Source of the DNA: Selenomonas sp. GACV-9
GTDB taxonomy: Bacteria; Bacillota; Negativicutes; Selenomonadales; Selenomonadaceae
Reading direction: 5' to 3'
DNA length: 64,000 bases
Assembly: GCA_900116485.1 (NCBI GenBank)
Contig: FPAX01000004.1
Coordinates: forward strand, 62,001-126,000
Position numbers and translations under genes: made by a program. A model generated the notes under the pieces. That model was not told where the DNA came from, ran no database searches, and worked only from the letters and a program-made list of their open reading frames with translations. Below, in pieces: positions 25,501 through 32,703 of this stretch (positions are counted from its first letter, which is position 1; each line of letters opens with the position of its first letter).

Positions 25501-27112
25501 TCGATTGGGGAATTCTATCAGTGCTGCGTATCGGTCAGGGAACGTCAAGCGCGATAACCAAGGAAAGGTGACAACTCAGGATGTCGTATATTCAAGTTTC
25601 CAGCTGGAAGGATCCGATAAAGACAATTATTATCTTGCAACACAAGAGTTGACAGGCAAAGGAACTATCAAACCGATTACGGTTGGTGTATCCGTGAATA
25701 ATGGCCCTGTCAAGGAATATGATGGCACAACTGCAGTGGAGGATGCCTATAAGACTGCTTCGAATATCACTGTTGATACTTCTGCATTGATTGGTAGTGA
25801 TACCATCAATGTGGGGGTAGTGGACGCAAGTTATGCGGATAAGAATGCCGGCAGCGGTACAAAGGGCTATACATACCAGCTGAGCTGGGATAATGGCAAC
25901 TATGAGCTGGGGGCAAAACCGACAGACGCAGGGGAAACCCTAACGACGGCAGGCCTTTCCGCTGAGCTTAACGGTACCAATGGTACGATTACACCGCGAA
26001 TACTGACTGTGAAATCACTGGCTGATGCTGAGAAAGAATATGATGGTACGACAGCCGTGAAAAATGCTGCTGTCAATGTAGCATTCCATGAGCAGATTGT
26101 CCGCGGTGATGACATCGGTCTTACGGCATCAGCAACGTATGATGATGCGAATGCTGGTGTCAGCGAAGATACGGATGGACTCATCCAGCATACGGTCAAT
26201 TATAAGTTGCAACTAGCTAATGGAAATTATCAGTTGGCAGCAACTGAGGTGCAGGGCAAGGGTACCATCCGTCGCAAAGGGCTTGAGGTTGTAGCCGAAC
26301 CTGCAACTGTTGATGCTGGCGATCCAATGCCGGCTTTCTATGGGACGGTAAATGGCCTTTTAGCGAATGATACTGGTTTGTCAGATAAGTTCCAGTTCAA
26401 AACGGATGGACTAGTCACTACGGATACACCTGGTGAGTATGCAGTTTATGGCTGGTATAAGGGGCTGTTGTCAGGGAAACTAGGGCAGAATTATACTTTT
26501 GCACAGGCGGCAGCCAATGAGAAGGCCTTTACGGTACAGATGACAGATCCAGGCAGGGAATATAGAGATACAGTCAATCCGCATGGTCAGTTTACGTCAG
26601 ATCATAAGGCCTATCAGCAGGCTGCATTAGATCCGGCTGCAGCTGGTGAGTTCAACAGCACCGGCAAGGCGGCGCTTGAATATCGTGACAGTAATGGAAC
26701 GGTGCTTGGTTTTACGACTATCAGCAGCGGTGATGTTTATGAGACAGGTCCTAGTGCTGCTGGGCTGCCGAAGGCAATAGCTGGCGCAGGTGGTACTGAA
26801 GATTCTGGAAATGCAGGTGGTGCAAGTAATCCTGGTGCTGCAGCCGAGAATGGCAGTGAGTCTGTTGCTGGCGACGATGGCACGAATAGCGGCCTTGAGG
26901 CCGTAGCCAGTGTAGAGAATGGTGGTAAGAACAAGCTGTCACGCATCGGTATCACAGGCGATGATGTGGTCAACATGGAAAATGTTGATGCTGGCAATGT
27001 AGCGCAGATTGAAGTCGATGGTGATGGCAGTATCGTAAACTTGGAGATTGTTCCACTGGCAACAGCGTCAGCGGATAAAGATGCACAGGCAGAAATCAAG
27101 TCTGCTGGCTAA
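19586..27112 (+). CDS. Two-partner secretion exoprotein (TpsA, filamentous haemagglutinin type) with YDG/MBG repeats
   Basis: About 2508 residues, read from ATG 19586 (10 nt after AGGAG); ATG 19580 is an alternative. A long signal sequence (ITLQISIALAAGMFSILPVSYGA) leads into a TPS domain. Its hallmarks are present: NVIEWRDFSVAQGETVQF and the NPNG motif in LINPNGVIMGQNATVNVGAFYAS. GLUG-like repeats follow (AGLFGYTDGAAIENVGV and AGGLVGIAKDTTLRNVYATG, about residues 325-370). Then come thirteen K-x-YDGT-type repeat units (about 670-2160), a MBG_2-like module (about 2235-2330), a Gly/Ser/Ala-rich linker and a C-terminal tail. It is predicted to be exported through the inner membrane and moved across the outer membrane by the adjacent TpsB, forming a long surface adhesin. 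Base composition is slightly more A/T-rich than in the left-hand metabolic genes. Confidence 0.9.
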   Translation: MTARARQEKITLQISIALAAGMFSILPVSYGAPVKDHVAVGGAQISVAGTTTNITSTTKNNVIEWRDFSVAQGETVQFDNGVVGSNANNYLNIVTGGTTSYIDGAIKGGNEVYLINPNGVIMGQNATVNVGAFYASTKASVDYSQVTAESGSLADKVITSGTATNDIINMGTIQADKVQVEGNNVTFLNTANVVQASGAALTDGSQVTIKAAGDVWLGHEVATTLAADSLAADDASYQYQVKNLEETANVNPYYAKVIRTQSQLNEIDDTAELRNGIYMLGQDIPLTGTHTPIGQSNAPFSGHFNGNFFKISNLTIPHTAPVESAGLFGYTDGAAIENVGVEISAMYGRPYAGGLVGIAKDTTLRNVYATGGMIASFDPVGTGIADEGIRFCNGGIIGRAVGTITVDGAYNMATIYNGSGIIGSIADGANVAITNSYNAGTINNDSENNLTYYGLYNGDMTKLVATIGGGSATTESISDSKTGYTVSVSNCYDNGRYIKSDANIAAPGTVGPNGAGTNSYVITGWSDADKKDKSKYAFLNGSDATDIWRIYDGHSTPLLRSFLKANGHGTIAVDFNYGLYNESVGGTSVATKSGDSLNGVVYNGYYIGIDSIKDSSRYDKTKIGKTDERQRNAGTLDRLFYSTGQDGYDLASTSLIIKKRNLAPNSGTFSADKVYDGNVSANAALQAALLGTSIDVSTSDSDTGLVSTDVGKVALNTNAFSAAYRNADNSADNADVGNDKPINISITDAANLLQAGADGNESANYTLDTSGLTNGVRGNITPRKVYVKLEQATGIDKTYDGSTDIVNPDNSAAYSPENNVVIDTSAGRENNQFLGTGTYLQRGAASYDKKNAGARTVSYAVGLTDAAKSSYDSSKYNYQLIGIAANGQEYDLASAGNKLQATGTIKKRDIPLDNIVFHHADGTSTANGGIASKAYDGNAAYGVSGMDFTAGQVPDGQEQTIHTGIIADDAAAFTGFSVAPTATFRNATDTDDASSVADAKKIRYTITLAGNNDAATLANYTLGESEITNGQVTVTRTGEITKRVINVVVGTPNGITKTYDGTAAVVDANNAGYLTFGGDYVRYADGTTADHQLVDDGTKFAISAVYDDVNVKRDSTTGAVLENGHNVTYTVAIVPDTGAAADNSANYALNPVTNAAATVAQTSNETTINNVTGTINPAGVQVVFASADKYYDGTSYLLDAQGNSLTNTDNGTLVNPSYMGIHRKAGANQDDDVKISFASREDARYASANVARENNTVVAQDITYKVSLSGNDSKNYYIADSSWQPISIGEDGKVELTGSGKIVPKILGDDDIAIGFGEISKIYDMTPDVDQAAGYINTFTIGGVVLKDATQNNLDAYCSAIGAEFQKNNGERTSSIDATKAEYTITLNDAALSNFDLGQVTFYDSSTNALTATAGDAHITPKEVTVVFNAPTQTLTKDYDGTETVRAADGSVYNVGTDMLDVTGIYADDANAAYMDRSAINAHYDGKDVAYDSSNQVTEKNVYYDVVLDGTSAKNYKLVYGTSSSTVGAAQPKLTVTGKGIIRPKEITADFNFAEAAEDDNFNKVAGDTTANKVYDGHTNVKTISSKVIEGVNGETIQLHDDDISGTYGSMATGTFVENGDVNWSSNTALTEAARTGYKAVKYTGLQNALVHATGTNGSSTGTFSAKNYTIADTVYFDEAKQKGKIRRLALTEGDIEADWTDESITKVYDGTPTVINPERYFSIYTEVTGEKVDLGYNLEKAVYNDNQVDVVAAKGVTYTIKGLQDQAFKNFSMYGITSDDYHMTVNSADKNKFGSITPRVLKLDFTQDTGLDKVYDGTTAVADAANVYEFVVDEDGTKHDLVSGDGVTLMVTSEYGDKNANADTTEAAQAGNGKVIKHTVAVNGDDKGNYTIEALDADGRVIHEDTTTYEGAGDIIKRKVYVDFQEGKGIGLNKQYDSTDNVDEAYKQLDRFKLAANGQDTGALTDDASIIRLGNSISAAYRSGNVKRDNQGKVTTQDVVYSSFQLEGSDKDNYYLATQELTGKGTIKPITVGVSVNNGPVKEYDGTTAVEDAYKTASNITVDTSALIGSDTINVGVVDASYADKNAGSGTKGYTYQLSWDNGNYELGAKPTDAGETLTTAGLSAELNGTNGTITPRILTVKSLADAEKEYDGTTAVKNAAVNVAFHEQIVRGDDIGLTASATYDDANAGVSEDTDGLIQHTVNYKLQLANGNYQLAATEVQGKGTIRRKGLEVVAEPATVDAGDPMPAFYGTVNGLLANDTGLSDKFQFKTDGLVTTDTPGEYAVYGWYKGLLSGKLGQNYTFAQAAANEKAFTVQMTDPGREYRDTVNPHGQFTSDHKAYQQAALDPAAAGEFNSTGKAALEYRDSNGTVLGFTTISSGDVYETGPSAAGLPKAIAGAGGTEDSGNAGGASNPGAAAENGSESVAGDDGTNSGLEAVASVENGGKNKLSRIGITGDDVVNMENVDAGNVAQIEVDGDGSIVNLEIVPLATASADKDAQAEIKSAG
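21602..26050 (+). repeat. Thirteen tandem YDG/MBG-type repeats in the TpsA coding sequence
   Basis: KxYDGT-like motifs begin near 21602, 21974, 22382, 22754, 23152, 23545, 23892, 24304, 24706, 25027, 25387, 25715 and 26034. The period is about 320-410 bp. The units are diverged at DNA level. The sixth reads KIYDMT and the eleventh KQYDST, the only ones breaking the YDG core. Confidence 0.88.
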
Positions 27113-27131
27113 GAAAGAAGGATAGTAAGAT

Positions 27132-28817
27132 ATGCAGAATCCGTGGAAGAAACGAATTACAGCAGGAGTAACAGCTGTTTCGTTACTCAGTGTTATGAGT
27201 GGAACGGCAATGGCAGCATCGTCGCTGGCAAAGCCAGGGCAGGATGTTGAGGCACAGCTGCCGAAACCGGCAGCTGCTGTCGAGGACTTGAATCCAGAAG
27301 GCAATAAAGGGAAAGCTGAGGTGGAGTTCACGATTGTGAACTTCCGCCTTGAAGCACCGGATCTTTATCTGGATAAGAAAGAGCTTACTCGTATCCTGCA
27401 GGAAGGCATGGGCGATAATAAGACGATGACGCAGCTCAATGTAACGCTCAATTCCCTGACGCGTTATTGCCGTCAACATGGTTATCCTGCAGCAGCAGCC
27501 TATGTTCCGCCACAGAAGAGCACGGATGGCATGATTACTATCAAGGTTATACCTGGCCGTTATGGTGAAATCAAGTTCGACAATCAGACCAAGATGAAGA
27601 AAAGTGTCATACAGGGATTTGTCAATGGGCTGAAACCGGGCGATGTCATTCGCACGAAGAATCTCGAGACGGCTTTGTATACGCTTTCAGATATCAGTGG
27701 TACGCGGGCTGTAGGTGTACTGAGTCCTGGCAAGGATCTTGGTACGAGTGATTTGACCGTACGGTTGGAAAAAGGCAAGGGCGCCAATACGATTCTTTAT
27801 GTTGAAAACTATGGCAGCCAGAATACAGGCCGTTATCGTTATGGACTGCAGCATAATATTTACGATGTTGGCGGTACAGGCGGTAAGCTTGCAGTGGGGA
27901 CTATGGTTTCTAATGGTGGCTTGCATAATTATTATGCCAATTATGAGGCGCTGATTGGTCATGGAGGCACGACACTTGGTTTCGGCTATAGCCGTATGGA
28001 CTATGAAGTTGGAGGAATCCTCAAAAACTTGGAGGCAAATGGTGTGGCTACCACCCTCAGCTTGTTTGGAAGCAGGCCAGTCTATCATTATACAGGCAGA
28101 GGGCTGAACTTCTCCTACGGTTATGATTATCGTAAGCTTGAAGATAATATCGATAAATTCAACCGAAAGGGTAAAAAGCATTCTCATAGTGTCCGGGCAG
28201 GTGTTGATGGCTTTGTACGTGGTGATGGATATACAGTCAACTACGATGCTAAGGTGATTACTGGTACGGTGGGGATGGATTCTGATGATTCTCGTACGCT
28301 GGATCTGAGTGCTAATACAGCAGGACGCTATACGAAATTAGAGGCTAAGGCAACAGCAGTAAAGTCCCTGGGGCATCGGGCTGATGTACTTGTTAAAGCA
28401 AGTGGTCAGTTGGCTAGCCGTAATCTGGATGGCTCTGAGGAATTATATCTTGGTGGAGCCAATGGTGTGCGTGCATATCCGCAAGGCGAAGGATCGGGAG
28501 ATGTTGGCATCATGGGAACTGTCGAGACCCGTTTTTATACAAATGTACCGGGATTGGTATTCAGTACCTATTTCGATATGGGACATGTTCAGTATAGGAA
28601 GGATGGCGGTTTGGAACGTCTGGGAAGCGTTGCAGCGCCAGGAGTGTATTCATCAGGCATGACGCTTAAAGGCTGGGGGGTAGGTCTCTCGTATACGAAG
28701 CCGAACGACTGGTTTGCACGGCTTGATTATGCACGGCGTATCGGTGGTGATCCGAATATCACAGAGGCGGCTAAAGCCAAGGGCCGCATGTGGTTCATGT
28801 TGGGCAAGATATGGTAA
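27132..28817 (+). CDS. TpsB outer-membrane translocator (ShlB/FhaC/HecB family)
   Basis: This 561-residue protein has a signal peptide (KKRITAGVTAVSLLSVMSGTAMAAS). A POTRA_2-like region comes first (FTIVNFRLEAPDLYLDKKEL ... LTRYCRQHGYPAAAAYVPPQ), then a second POTRA with IKVIPGRYGEIKF. The rest is a C-terminal beta-barrel of alternating aromatic strands (about 215-561) ending in MLGKIW. The barrel contains VRAYPQGEGSGDVG, matching the conserved VRGY/F-like motif of the Omp85 superfamily L6 loop (here VRAYPQGE). It starts 19 nt after tpsA and shares its transcript. It directs the partner exoprotein across the outer membrane, direct evidence that the host is diderm. Confidence 0.93.
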   Translation: MQNPWKKRITAGVTAVSLLSVMSGTAMAASSLAKPGQDVEAQLPKPAAAVEDLNPEGNKGKAEVEFTIVNFRLEAPDLYLDKKELTRILQEGMGDNKTMTQLNVTLNSLTRYCRQHGYPAAAAYVPPQKSTDGMITIKVIPGRYGEIKFDNQTKMKKSVIQGFVNGLKPGDVIRTKNLETALYTLSDISGTRAVGVLSPGKDLGTSDLTVRLEKGKGANTILYVENYGSQNTGRYRYGLQHNIYDVGGTGGKLAVGTMVSNGGLHNYYANYEALIGHGGTTLGFGYSRMDYEVGGILKNLEANGVATTLSLFGSRPVYHYTGRGLNFSYGYDYRKLEDNIDKFNRKGKKHSHSVRAGVDGFVRGDGYTVNYDAKVITGTVGMDSDDSRTLDLSANTAGRYTKLEAKATAVKSLGHRADVLVKASGQLASRNLDGSEELYLGGANGVRAYPQGEGSGDVGIMGTVETRFYTNVPGLVFSTYFDMGHVQYRKDGGLERLGSVAAPGVYSSGMTLKGWGVGLSYTKPNDWFARLDYARRIGGDPNITEAAKAKGRMWFMLGKIW

Positions 28818-28826
28818 AATAATGGA

Positions 28827-28866
28827 TCGGCAGGCAGGATTAAATATACTGCCTGCCGAATTTATA
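28827..28866 (+). terminator. Terminator of the two-partner secretion operon
   Basis: An 11-bp stem (28827-28837 with 28849-28859) is followed by an A/T-rich tail. Confidence 0.78.
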
Positions 28867-28917
28867 TAATAAATGCAATCGTATGCGATTGGAATCTGAT
28901 GATAGGAGTGACAGAAG

Positions 28918-29334
28918 ATGGCAGGAAAAATCAAGAATTGCCCGATGTGTGGCAAACTGTTTGCAGATAACGGCACGCGTGTATGCATGGACTGCTATGA
29001 TAAGATCAAGGCCAAAGAGGCAGAGGTAGTGAACTTCGTGCGCGACAATCCGGGTTCGAAGATTCCCGAGATCGTTGAGGCAACGGGAGCTCCGGAGGGC
29101 ATGATCAAGAAGATGATCCGCGAGGGACGTTTCGAGCAGGTCGGTGTCAAGATGAGCTATCCGTGTGAGAAATGCGGGGCACCAATCATTTCGGGCAAGA
29201 TCTGCCAGAGTTGCCAGGAGGAAGTGCACAAGGAGCTGCAGAAGAAAGCATCGGCTCTTACCGCTGCCAAGCAGGCCGCAAAACAGCAGGCTGGGCGCGG
29301 CCACGGTATGTATTCGAAAAACACGATGGATTGA
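28918..29334 (+). CDS. yvyF: Flagellar operon protein of the YvyF type
   Basis: This 138-residue protein has two zinc-ribbon-like clusters: CPMCGKLF with CMDCYDK near the N-terminus, and CEKCGAPI with CQSCQEE at about residues 81-103. Between them is a helix-turn-helix-like segment (NPGSKIPEIVEATGAPEGMIKKMIREGRF). The family sits at the head of late flagellar operons in Firmicutes, as here, and is presumed to be a regulator; the exact role is not established. The C-terminus is Lys/Gln-rich. It is separated from flgM by a strong terminator, so it can be expressed independently. Confidence 0.85.
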   Translation: MAGKIKNCPMCGKLFADNGTRVCMDCYDKIKAKEAEVVNFVRDNPGSKIPEIVEATGAPEGMIKKMIREGRFEQVGVKMSYPCEKCGAPIISGKICQSCQEEVHKELQKKASALTAAKQAAKQQAGRGHGMYSKNTMD

Positions 29335-29406
29335 AACAAATACGCAATAGATAGAAAAACAGAGCATTTGTAAGAGATTGTGTCATAATCGTTTATAATG
29401 GCTGAA

Positions 29407-29438
29407 AAGCAGGAGTTAAGTCTCCTGCTTTTTTTTAC
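29407..29438 (+). terminator. Rho-independent terminator between yvyF and flgM
   Basis: AGCAGGAG-TTAAGT-CTCCTGCT is followed by a run of T. A TATAAT just upstream (about 29394-29399) has no obvious downstream gene before the terminator. Confidence 0.88.
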
Positions 29439-29461
29439 GATACTTTTACCAGAAGACAGAG

Positions 29462-29487
29462 TAAGAGCCTAATCAGGGTCCTATAAA
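29462..29487 (+). promoter_or_regulatory. Possible sigma-28-like promoter of the flgM operon
   Basis: TAAG (29462-29465), 14 nt, then CCTATAAA (29480-29487). It differs from the consensus CCGATAA at one core base and has a short spacer. Confidence 0.35.
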
Positions 29488-29517
29488 GTCAAAAAACAAT
29501 GACAGGTGGTGAACCAG

Positions 29518-29796
29518 ATGATAATCAATGGCAATATTCAGGCTGTGACCGGTGCGTACAATGTGAGCTCGGCGTCCGGCACGAAACGGGCTGCGGCTAT
29601 GCGTGAGGCGCATGAGAGTGATGCGGTCGTGTTCTCGAATGAGGCACAGAGCTTCAGCAGCATGCTGCAGAAACTCAAGAGCATGGACGACAGCCGCGAG
29701 CAGAAGGTAGCAGCCCTGCGCCAGCAGGTAGCGGATGGCAGCTATCAGGTAGATGCGCAGAAATTGGCAGGCAGCCTGCTCGATACGCGTTACTGA
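29518..29796 (+). CDS. flgM: Anti-sigma-28 factor FlgM
   Basis: This 92-residue protein starts at ATG 29518, 7 nt after GGTGGTG; two upstream GTG codons are part of the ribosome-site region. It begins MIINGNIQAV as typical FlgM. The C-terminal sigma-28-binding half is visible: DAVVFSNEAQSFSSMLQKLK, then REQKVAALRQQVADGSYQVDAQKLAGSLL. FlgM holds the flagellar sigma factor inactive until it is exported after hook completion. It is the first gene of the filament operon and is followed by flgN. Confidence 0.93.
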   Translation: MIINGNIQAVTGAYNVSSASGTKRAAAMREAHESDAVVFSNEAQSFSSMLQKLKSMDDSREQKVAALRQQVADGSYQVDAQKLAGSLLDTRY

Positions 29797-29829
29797 GACG
29801 AATACGATTCCTGATGATGGAGGCAGTCT

Positions 29830-30315
29830 ATGTGGCAGGATTTGGCAGCAACACTCAATGAACTGAACAAAATCTATCGGCAGCTTGTCGAACTTGGCAA
29901 GCAGAAACGGTCTGCACTTGTAACTATCGATATGAAGACGCTGGAACGGCTGCTAAAGGATGAAGATGATTTGACGAAGAAGATCAAAGAACTTGAGCAG
30001 CAGCGGCAAAAGGCACTGATAAATCTAGCGGTGAAAAATCGTGCAATCAAGAAGGATTCGAAACTTACTGACTTGCTGCAGTATGCGCCGAATGCGCAGC
30101 TGAGGCAGATTTTGGAGCAGCTCCATGGCGAGTTGTCGCAGAATACGGCGGCAGCCAAGGAACTTAGCGAAGGCAATAGCCTGCTTATCCGTGGGGCAAT
30201 GCAGGCTGTTGCCTATCATCTGAATCGCATTGGCGGAACGACGGTTGAGCCGACCTATGGTCAGGGCGGTGGTGAGGTCGTCAGCCATCGGCAAAACTAC
30301 GAATTTGACGCCTGA
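29830..30315 (+). CDS. flgN: FlgN-family flagellar export chaperone
   Basis: This 161-residue helical protein has the FlgN pattern: a long N-terminal helix (LAATLNELNKIYRQLVELGKQKR), an acidic DMKTLERLLKDEDDLTKKIKELEQQR coiled-coil, and a C-terminal helix (LSEGNSLLIRGAMQAVAYHLNRI). FlgN delivers the hook-filament junction proteins FlgK and FlgL to the export gate. It lies between flgM and a second FlgN-like gene. Confidence 0.86.
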   Translation: MWQDLAATLNELNKIYRQLVELGKQKRSALVTIDMKTLERLLKDEDDLTKKIKELEQQRQKALINLAVKNRAIKKDSKLTDLLQYAPNAQLRQILEQLHGELSQNTAAAKELSEGNSLLIRGAMQAVAYHLNRIGGTTVEPTYGQGGGEVVSHRQNYEFDA

Positions 30316-30368
30316 CACTTGCTGCAAGATTGGAGGGCGTCAAAATTTTGATAAGGGTGGGGAGATCT

Positions 30369-30839
30369 ATGGATGAGGCTGTAAAATTGTTGCGGGCCCA
30401 GATGATGCTCAGCATGGAGTGCCTGGAAGGATTGCAGGCGGTAAAGAAAGCCTTGCGGGATAATAGCAATGGTGCTGGCGTATCAGATGCAGTACAGGCT
30501 CTGGAAGCTCCCCTGACAAAACTCGGGCAGATTGTGGGGCTGGTTGATAAGTTCCTGCAAAGGGTAGGAAAGAAAAGGATGACAGCCTATGCAGTCGGCA
30601 TGCCGGACTCTGTGGAAAGGGATGCGGTCATGCGGCTGTTAGCAAGAGTCCAGGGATTGGAGAATGAGATGCAGAAGGAACTGGCATCGACTAAGGTGCT
30701 GCTGAAGCACAGCAAGGAGTTTGCGGATTTTCACATCAATGTGATGACCCAGACGGCGGCGAGTGATACTTATGCACCGCCAGGAGCTGCTACGGTAGAG
30801 AACCGCCGCGGCGTCAAGATGTTCGATGCGAATGTCTGA
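30369..30839 (+). CDS. Helical FlgN-like flagellar protein
   Basis: This 156-residue protein starts at ATG 30369 behind GGTGGGGAG; the in-frame extension to 30330 has no ribosome site. It is almost entirely predicted helix (EAVKLLRAQMMLSMECLEGLQAVKKAL; LLARVQGLENEMQKELASTKVLLKHSKEFADF), with a disordered tail ending in NRRGVKMFDANV. Its position between flgN and flgK, its size and the tail with a conserved-looking FDA end shared with FlgN (YEFDA) suggest a second export chaperone. The family assignment is weaker than for the preceding gene. Confidence 0.6.
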   Translation: MDEAVKLLRAQMMLSMECLEGLQAVKKALRDNSNGAGVSDAVQALEAPLTKLGQIVGLVDKFLQRVGKKRMTAYAVGMPDSVERDAVMRLLARVQGLENEMQKELASTKVLLKHSKEFADFHINVMTQTAASDTYAPPGAATVENRRGVKMFDANV

Positions 30840-30889
30840 TTCCTTTTGCAGTTTGATCAGTAAGGAAATGAAAGATAAGGTGAGATATC

Positions 30890-32677
30890 ATGCGTTCAAC
30901 ATTTGCCGGACTCAATACGATGGTCCGTGGTGTATTCTCCAATCAGCTCTCGCTGGATACGGTAGGTCATAATATCACGAATGCCTCGACGGAAGGCTAT
31001 AGCCGTCAGAAAGTGAACCTGGCAGCCACCAGAGGACAGGAAATTGGCTCGCTTTATGGCACTGTTCTTGTAGGTACTGGTGTTGACTCGATGTCCATCG
31101 AGCGTGCCCGCAATGTCTATGCGGATAAACAGTATTGGCAGGAAACCTCGACGCAGCAGTATTATCAGACTACGCAGGTCAATTACGACAAGATCGAGGC
31201 GATTTTCGATGATTCGGACAAGACGGGTATCCGTCATGCGCTCGATGAGTTCTATGCCGCCTGGCATGATCTGTCGACCAATGCGTCGACGGCCAGCACG
31301 CGCGTGGCAGTTATCGAGAAGGGCAATATCCTGGCGGATAAGCTCAAGACCTCGGGTGAGCAGCTGCAGTCGCAGATAAATTCGCAGTATGATGATATGA
31401 TTTCTACGGTCAGTAAGGTAAATCAGACGACGGAAAAAATCGTGCTGCTGAATCAGAATATCATGATGCAGGAGGCGACTGGCGGGTCAGCCAACGATTT
31501 ACGCGACCAGCGTGATTTGCTTGTCGACGAGTTGTCGAAATATATGAATCTGAATGTCTATGAAGATGACAAAGGTATGTACTCTGTGGTATCCAATGGT
31601 ATCACGCTGGTTGGTGGTATTGCCCGTTTGACGTTGGAGATGTCAGATCCCATCAACAATGCGGACTATGGAATCAATGACTATACTATCAACATCAAGG
31701 AGTCGGGGATTGCATTTATCCCGCAGAATGGTGCCTTGCGTGCTCAGCAGGATACGATTGCTGAGGACAAGGCATATCTTGACAAGGTCGCTAATATGGC
31801 AGGGTTCCTGCTCACGACGTTCAATAACATGCATCAGCAGGGGGCTGGCATCGGCGATACGAATGAGCTTAAAACGTTTAAAACGGATGCAGATGGCAAA
31901 TTATTGAATATTGATGATACTGATTATATGGGGCCTGCCTATGGACTGAATTTCTATGGTGATACCAACACGGTTTATGAGTGGGATACGACGAATAACT
32001 GTGTCAAAGCTACGAATTACCAAGCTGGTACGGTCATAAGGTCAATCGATTCGGTAACGTCGGATACGTCGCCGATAAATATCGTTATCACGGGAAGCGT
32101 GGAGACAACAGAGGACCTTAAGGGAATCAATATTATCAAGGCCTTGACAGTCAACAGCCAGATCTCGGCAACGAGTGGTCAGGATTTGATTGCGGCACGT
32201 ACCTTGAGTGTTGAACAAGATACAGCTGATGATGGTAGTGGTGCTTTACTGACTACATACAGTGTTGTCCCGAATGGTACGAAGGATGGTACGAATGCAG
32301 TCAATTTGTCGGCGCTTATCAATATGAGCGATTCGGAAGCGCAGAAGTATAATACGGCGACAATTATCAATAATGGTACGTCGGTATCGACGACTGCTCG
32401 GGCAACGAATAATGATTCGCTCAATGCCTATTATATCGCCGCGATGTCGCAGCTGGGCAGCGATGCGGAGTCCATCAAGGACAAGGAAAGTGCTCAGGAA
32501 GATTTGATTACGCAGATTGTTAACTGGCGTTCGTCGACGTCGGGGGTGGACTGGAATGAGGAACTCACGAATATGATTACGTTCCAGAAGGGCTATAGTG
32601 CCTGCTCGCGCTGCCTGACGACGATGGATGAGATGCTTGACCGTCTTATCAATAGCACGGGTACAGTTGGCCGGTAA
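30890..32677 (+). CDS. flgK: Flagellar hook-associated protein FlgK (HAP1)
   Basis: This 595-residue protein joins hook and filament. The N-terminal rod-core motif (STFAGLNTMVRGVFSNQLSLDTVGHNITNASTEGYSRQ, residues 2-40) and the C-terminal SSTSGVDWNEELTNMITFQKGYSACSRCLTTMDEMLDRLIN are diagnostic. The middle carries DLRDQRDLLVDELSKYMN, typical of FlgK. It is followed by flgL after 26 nt. Confidence 0.96.
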   Translation: MRSTFAGLNTMVRGVFSNQLSLDTVGHNITNASTEGYSRQKVNLAATRGQEIGSLYGTVLVGTGVDSMSIERARNVYADKQYWQETSTQQYYQTTQVNYDKIEAIFDDSDKTGIRHALDEFYAAWHDLSTNASTASTRVAVIEKGNILADKLKTSGEQLQSQINSQYDDMISTVSKVNQTTEKIVLLNQNIMMQEATGGSANDLRDQRDLLVDELSKYMNLNVYEDDKGMYSVVSNGITLVGGIARLTLEMSDPINNADYGINDYTINIKESGIAFIPQNGALRAQQDTIAEDKAYLDKVANMAGFLLTTFNNMHQQGAGIGDTNELKTFKTDADGKLLNIDDTDYMGPAYGLNFYGDTNTVYEWDTTNNCVKATNYQAGTVIRSIDSVTSDTSPINIVITGSVETTEDLKGINIIKALTVNSQISATSGQDLIAARTLSVEQDTADDGSGALLTTYSVVPNGTKDGTNAVNLSALINMSDSEAQKYNTATIINNGTSVSTTARATNNDSLNAYYIAAMSQLGSDAESIKDKESAQEDLITQIVNWRSSTSGVDWNEELTNMITFQKGYSACSRCLTTMDEMLDRLINSTGTVGR

Positions 32678-32703
32678 TCTTTGAACTAACGAGGTGAAAT
32701 GAA

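Noticed and set aside
29340-29407. TATAAT near 29394 as promoter of a small RNA
   Set aside because: It is followed directly by a terminator, its -35 is unclear, and the product would be about 35 nt; insufficient support.
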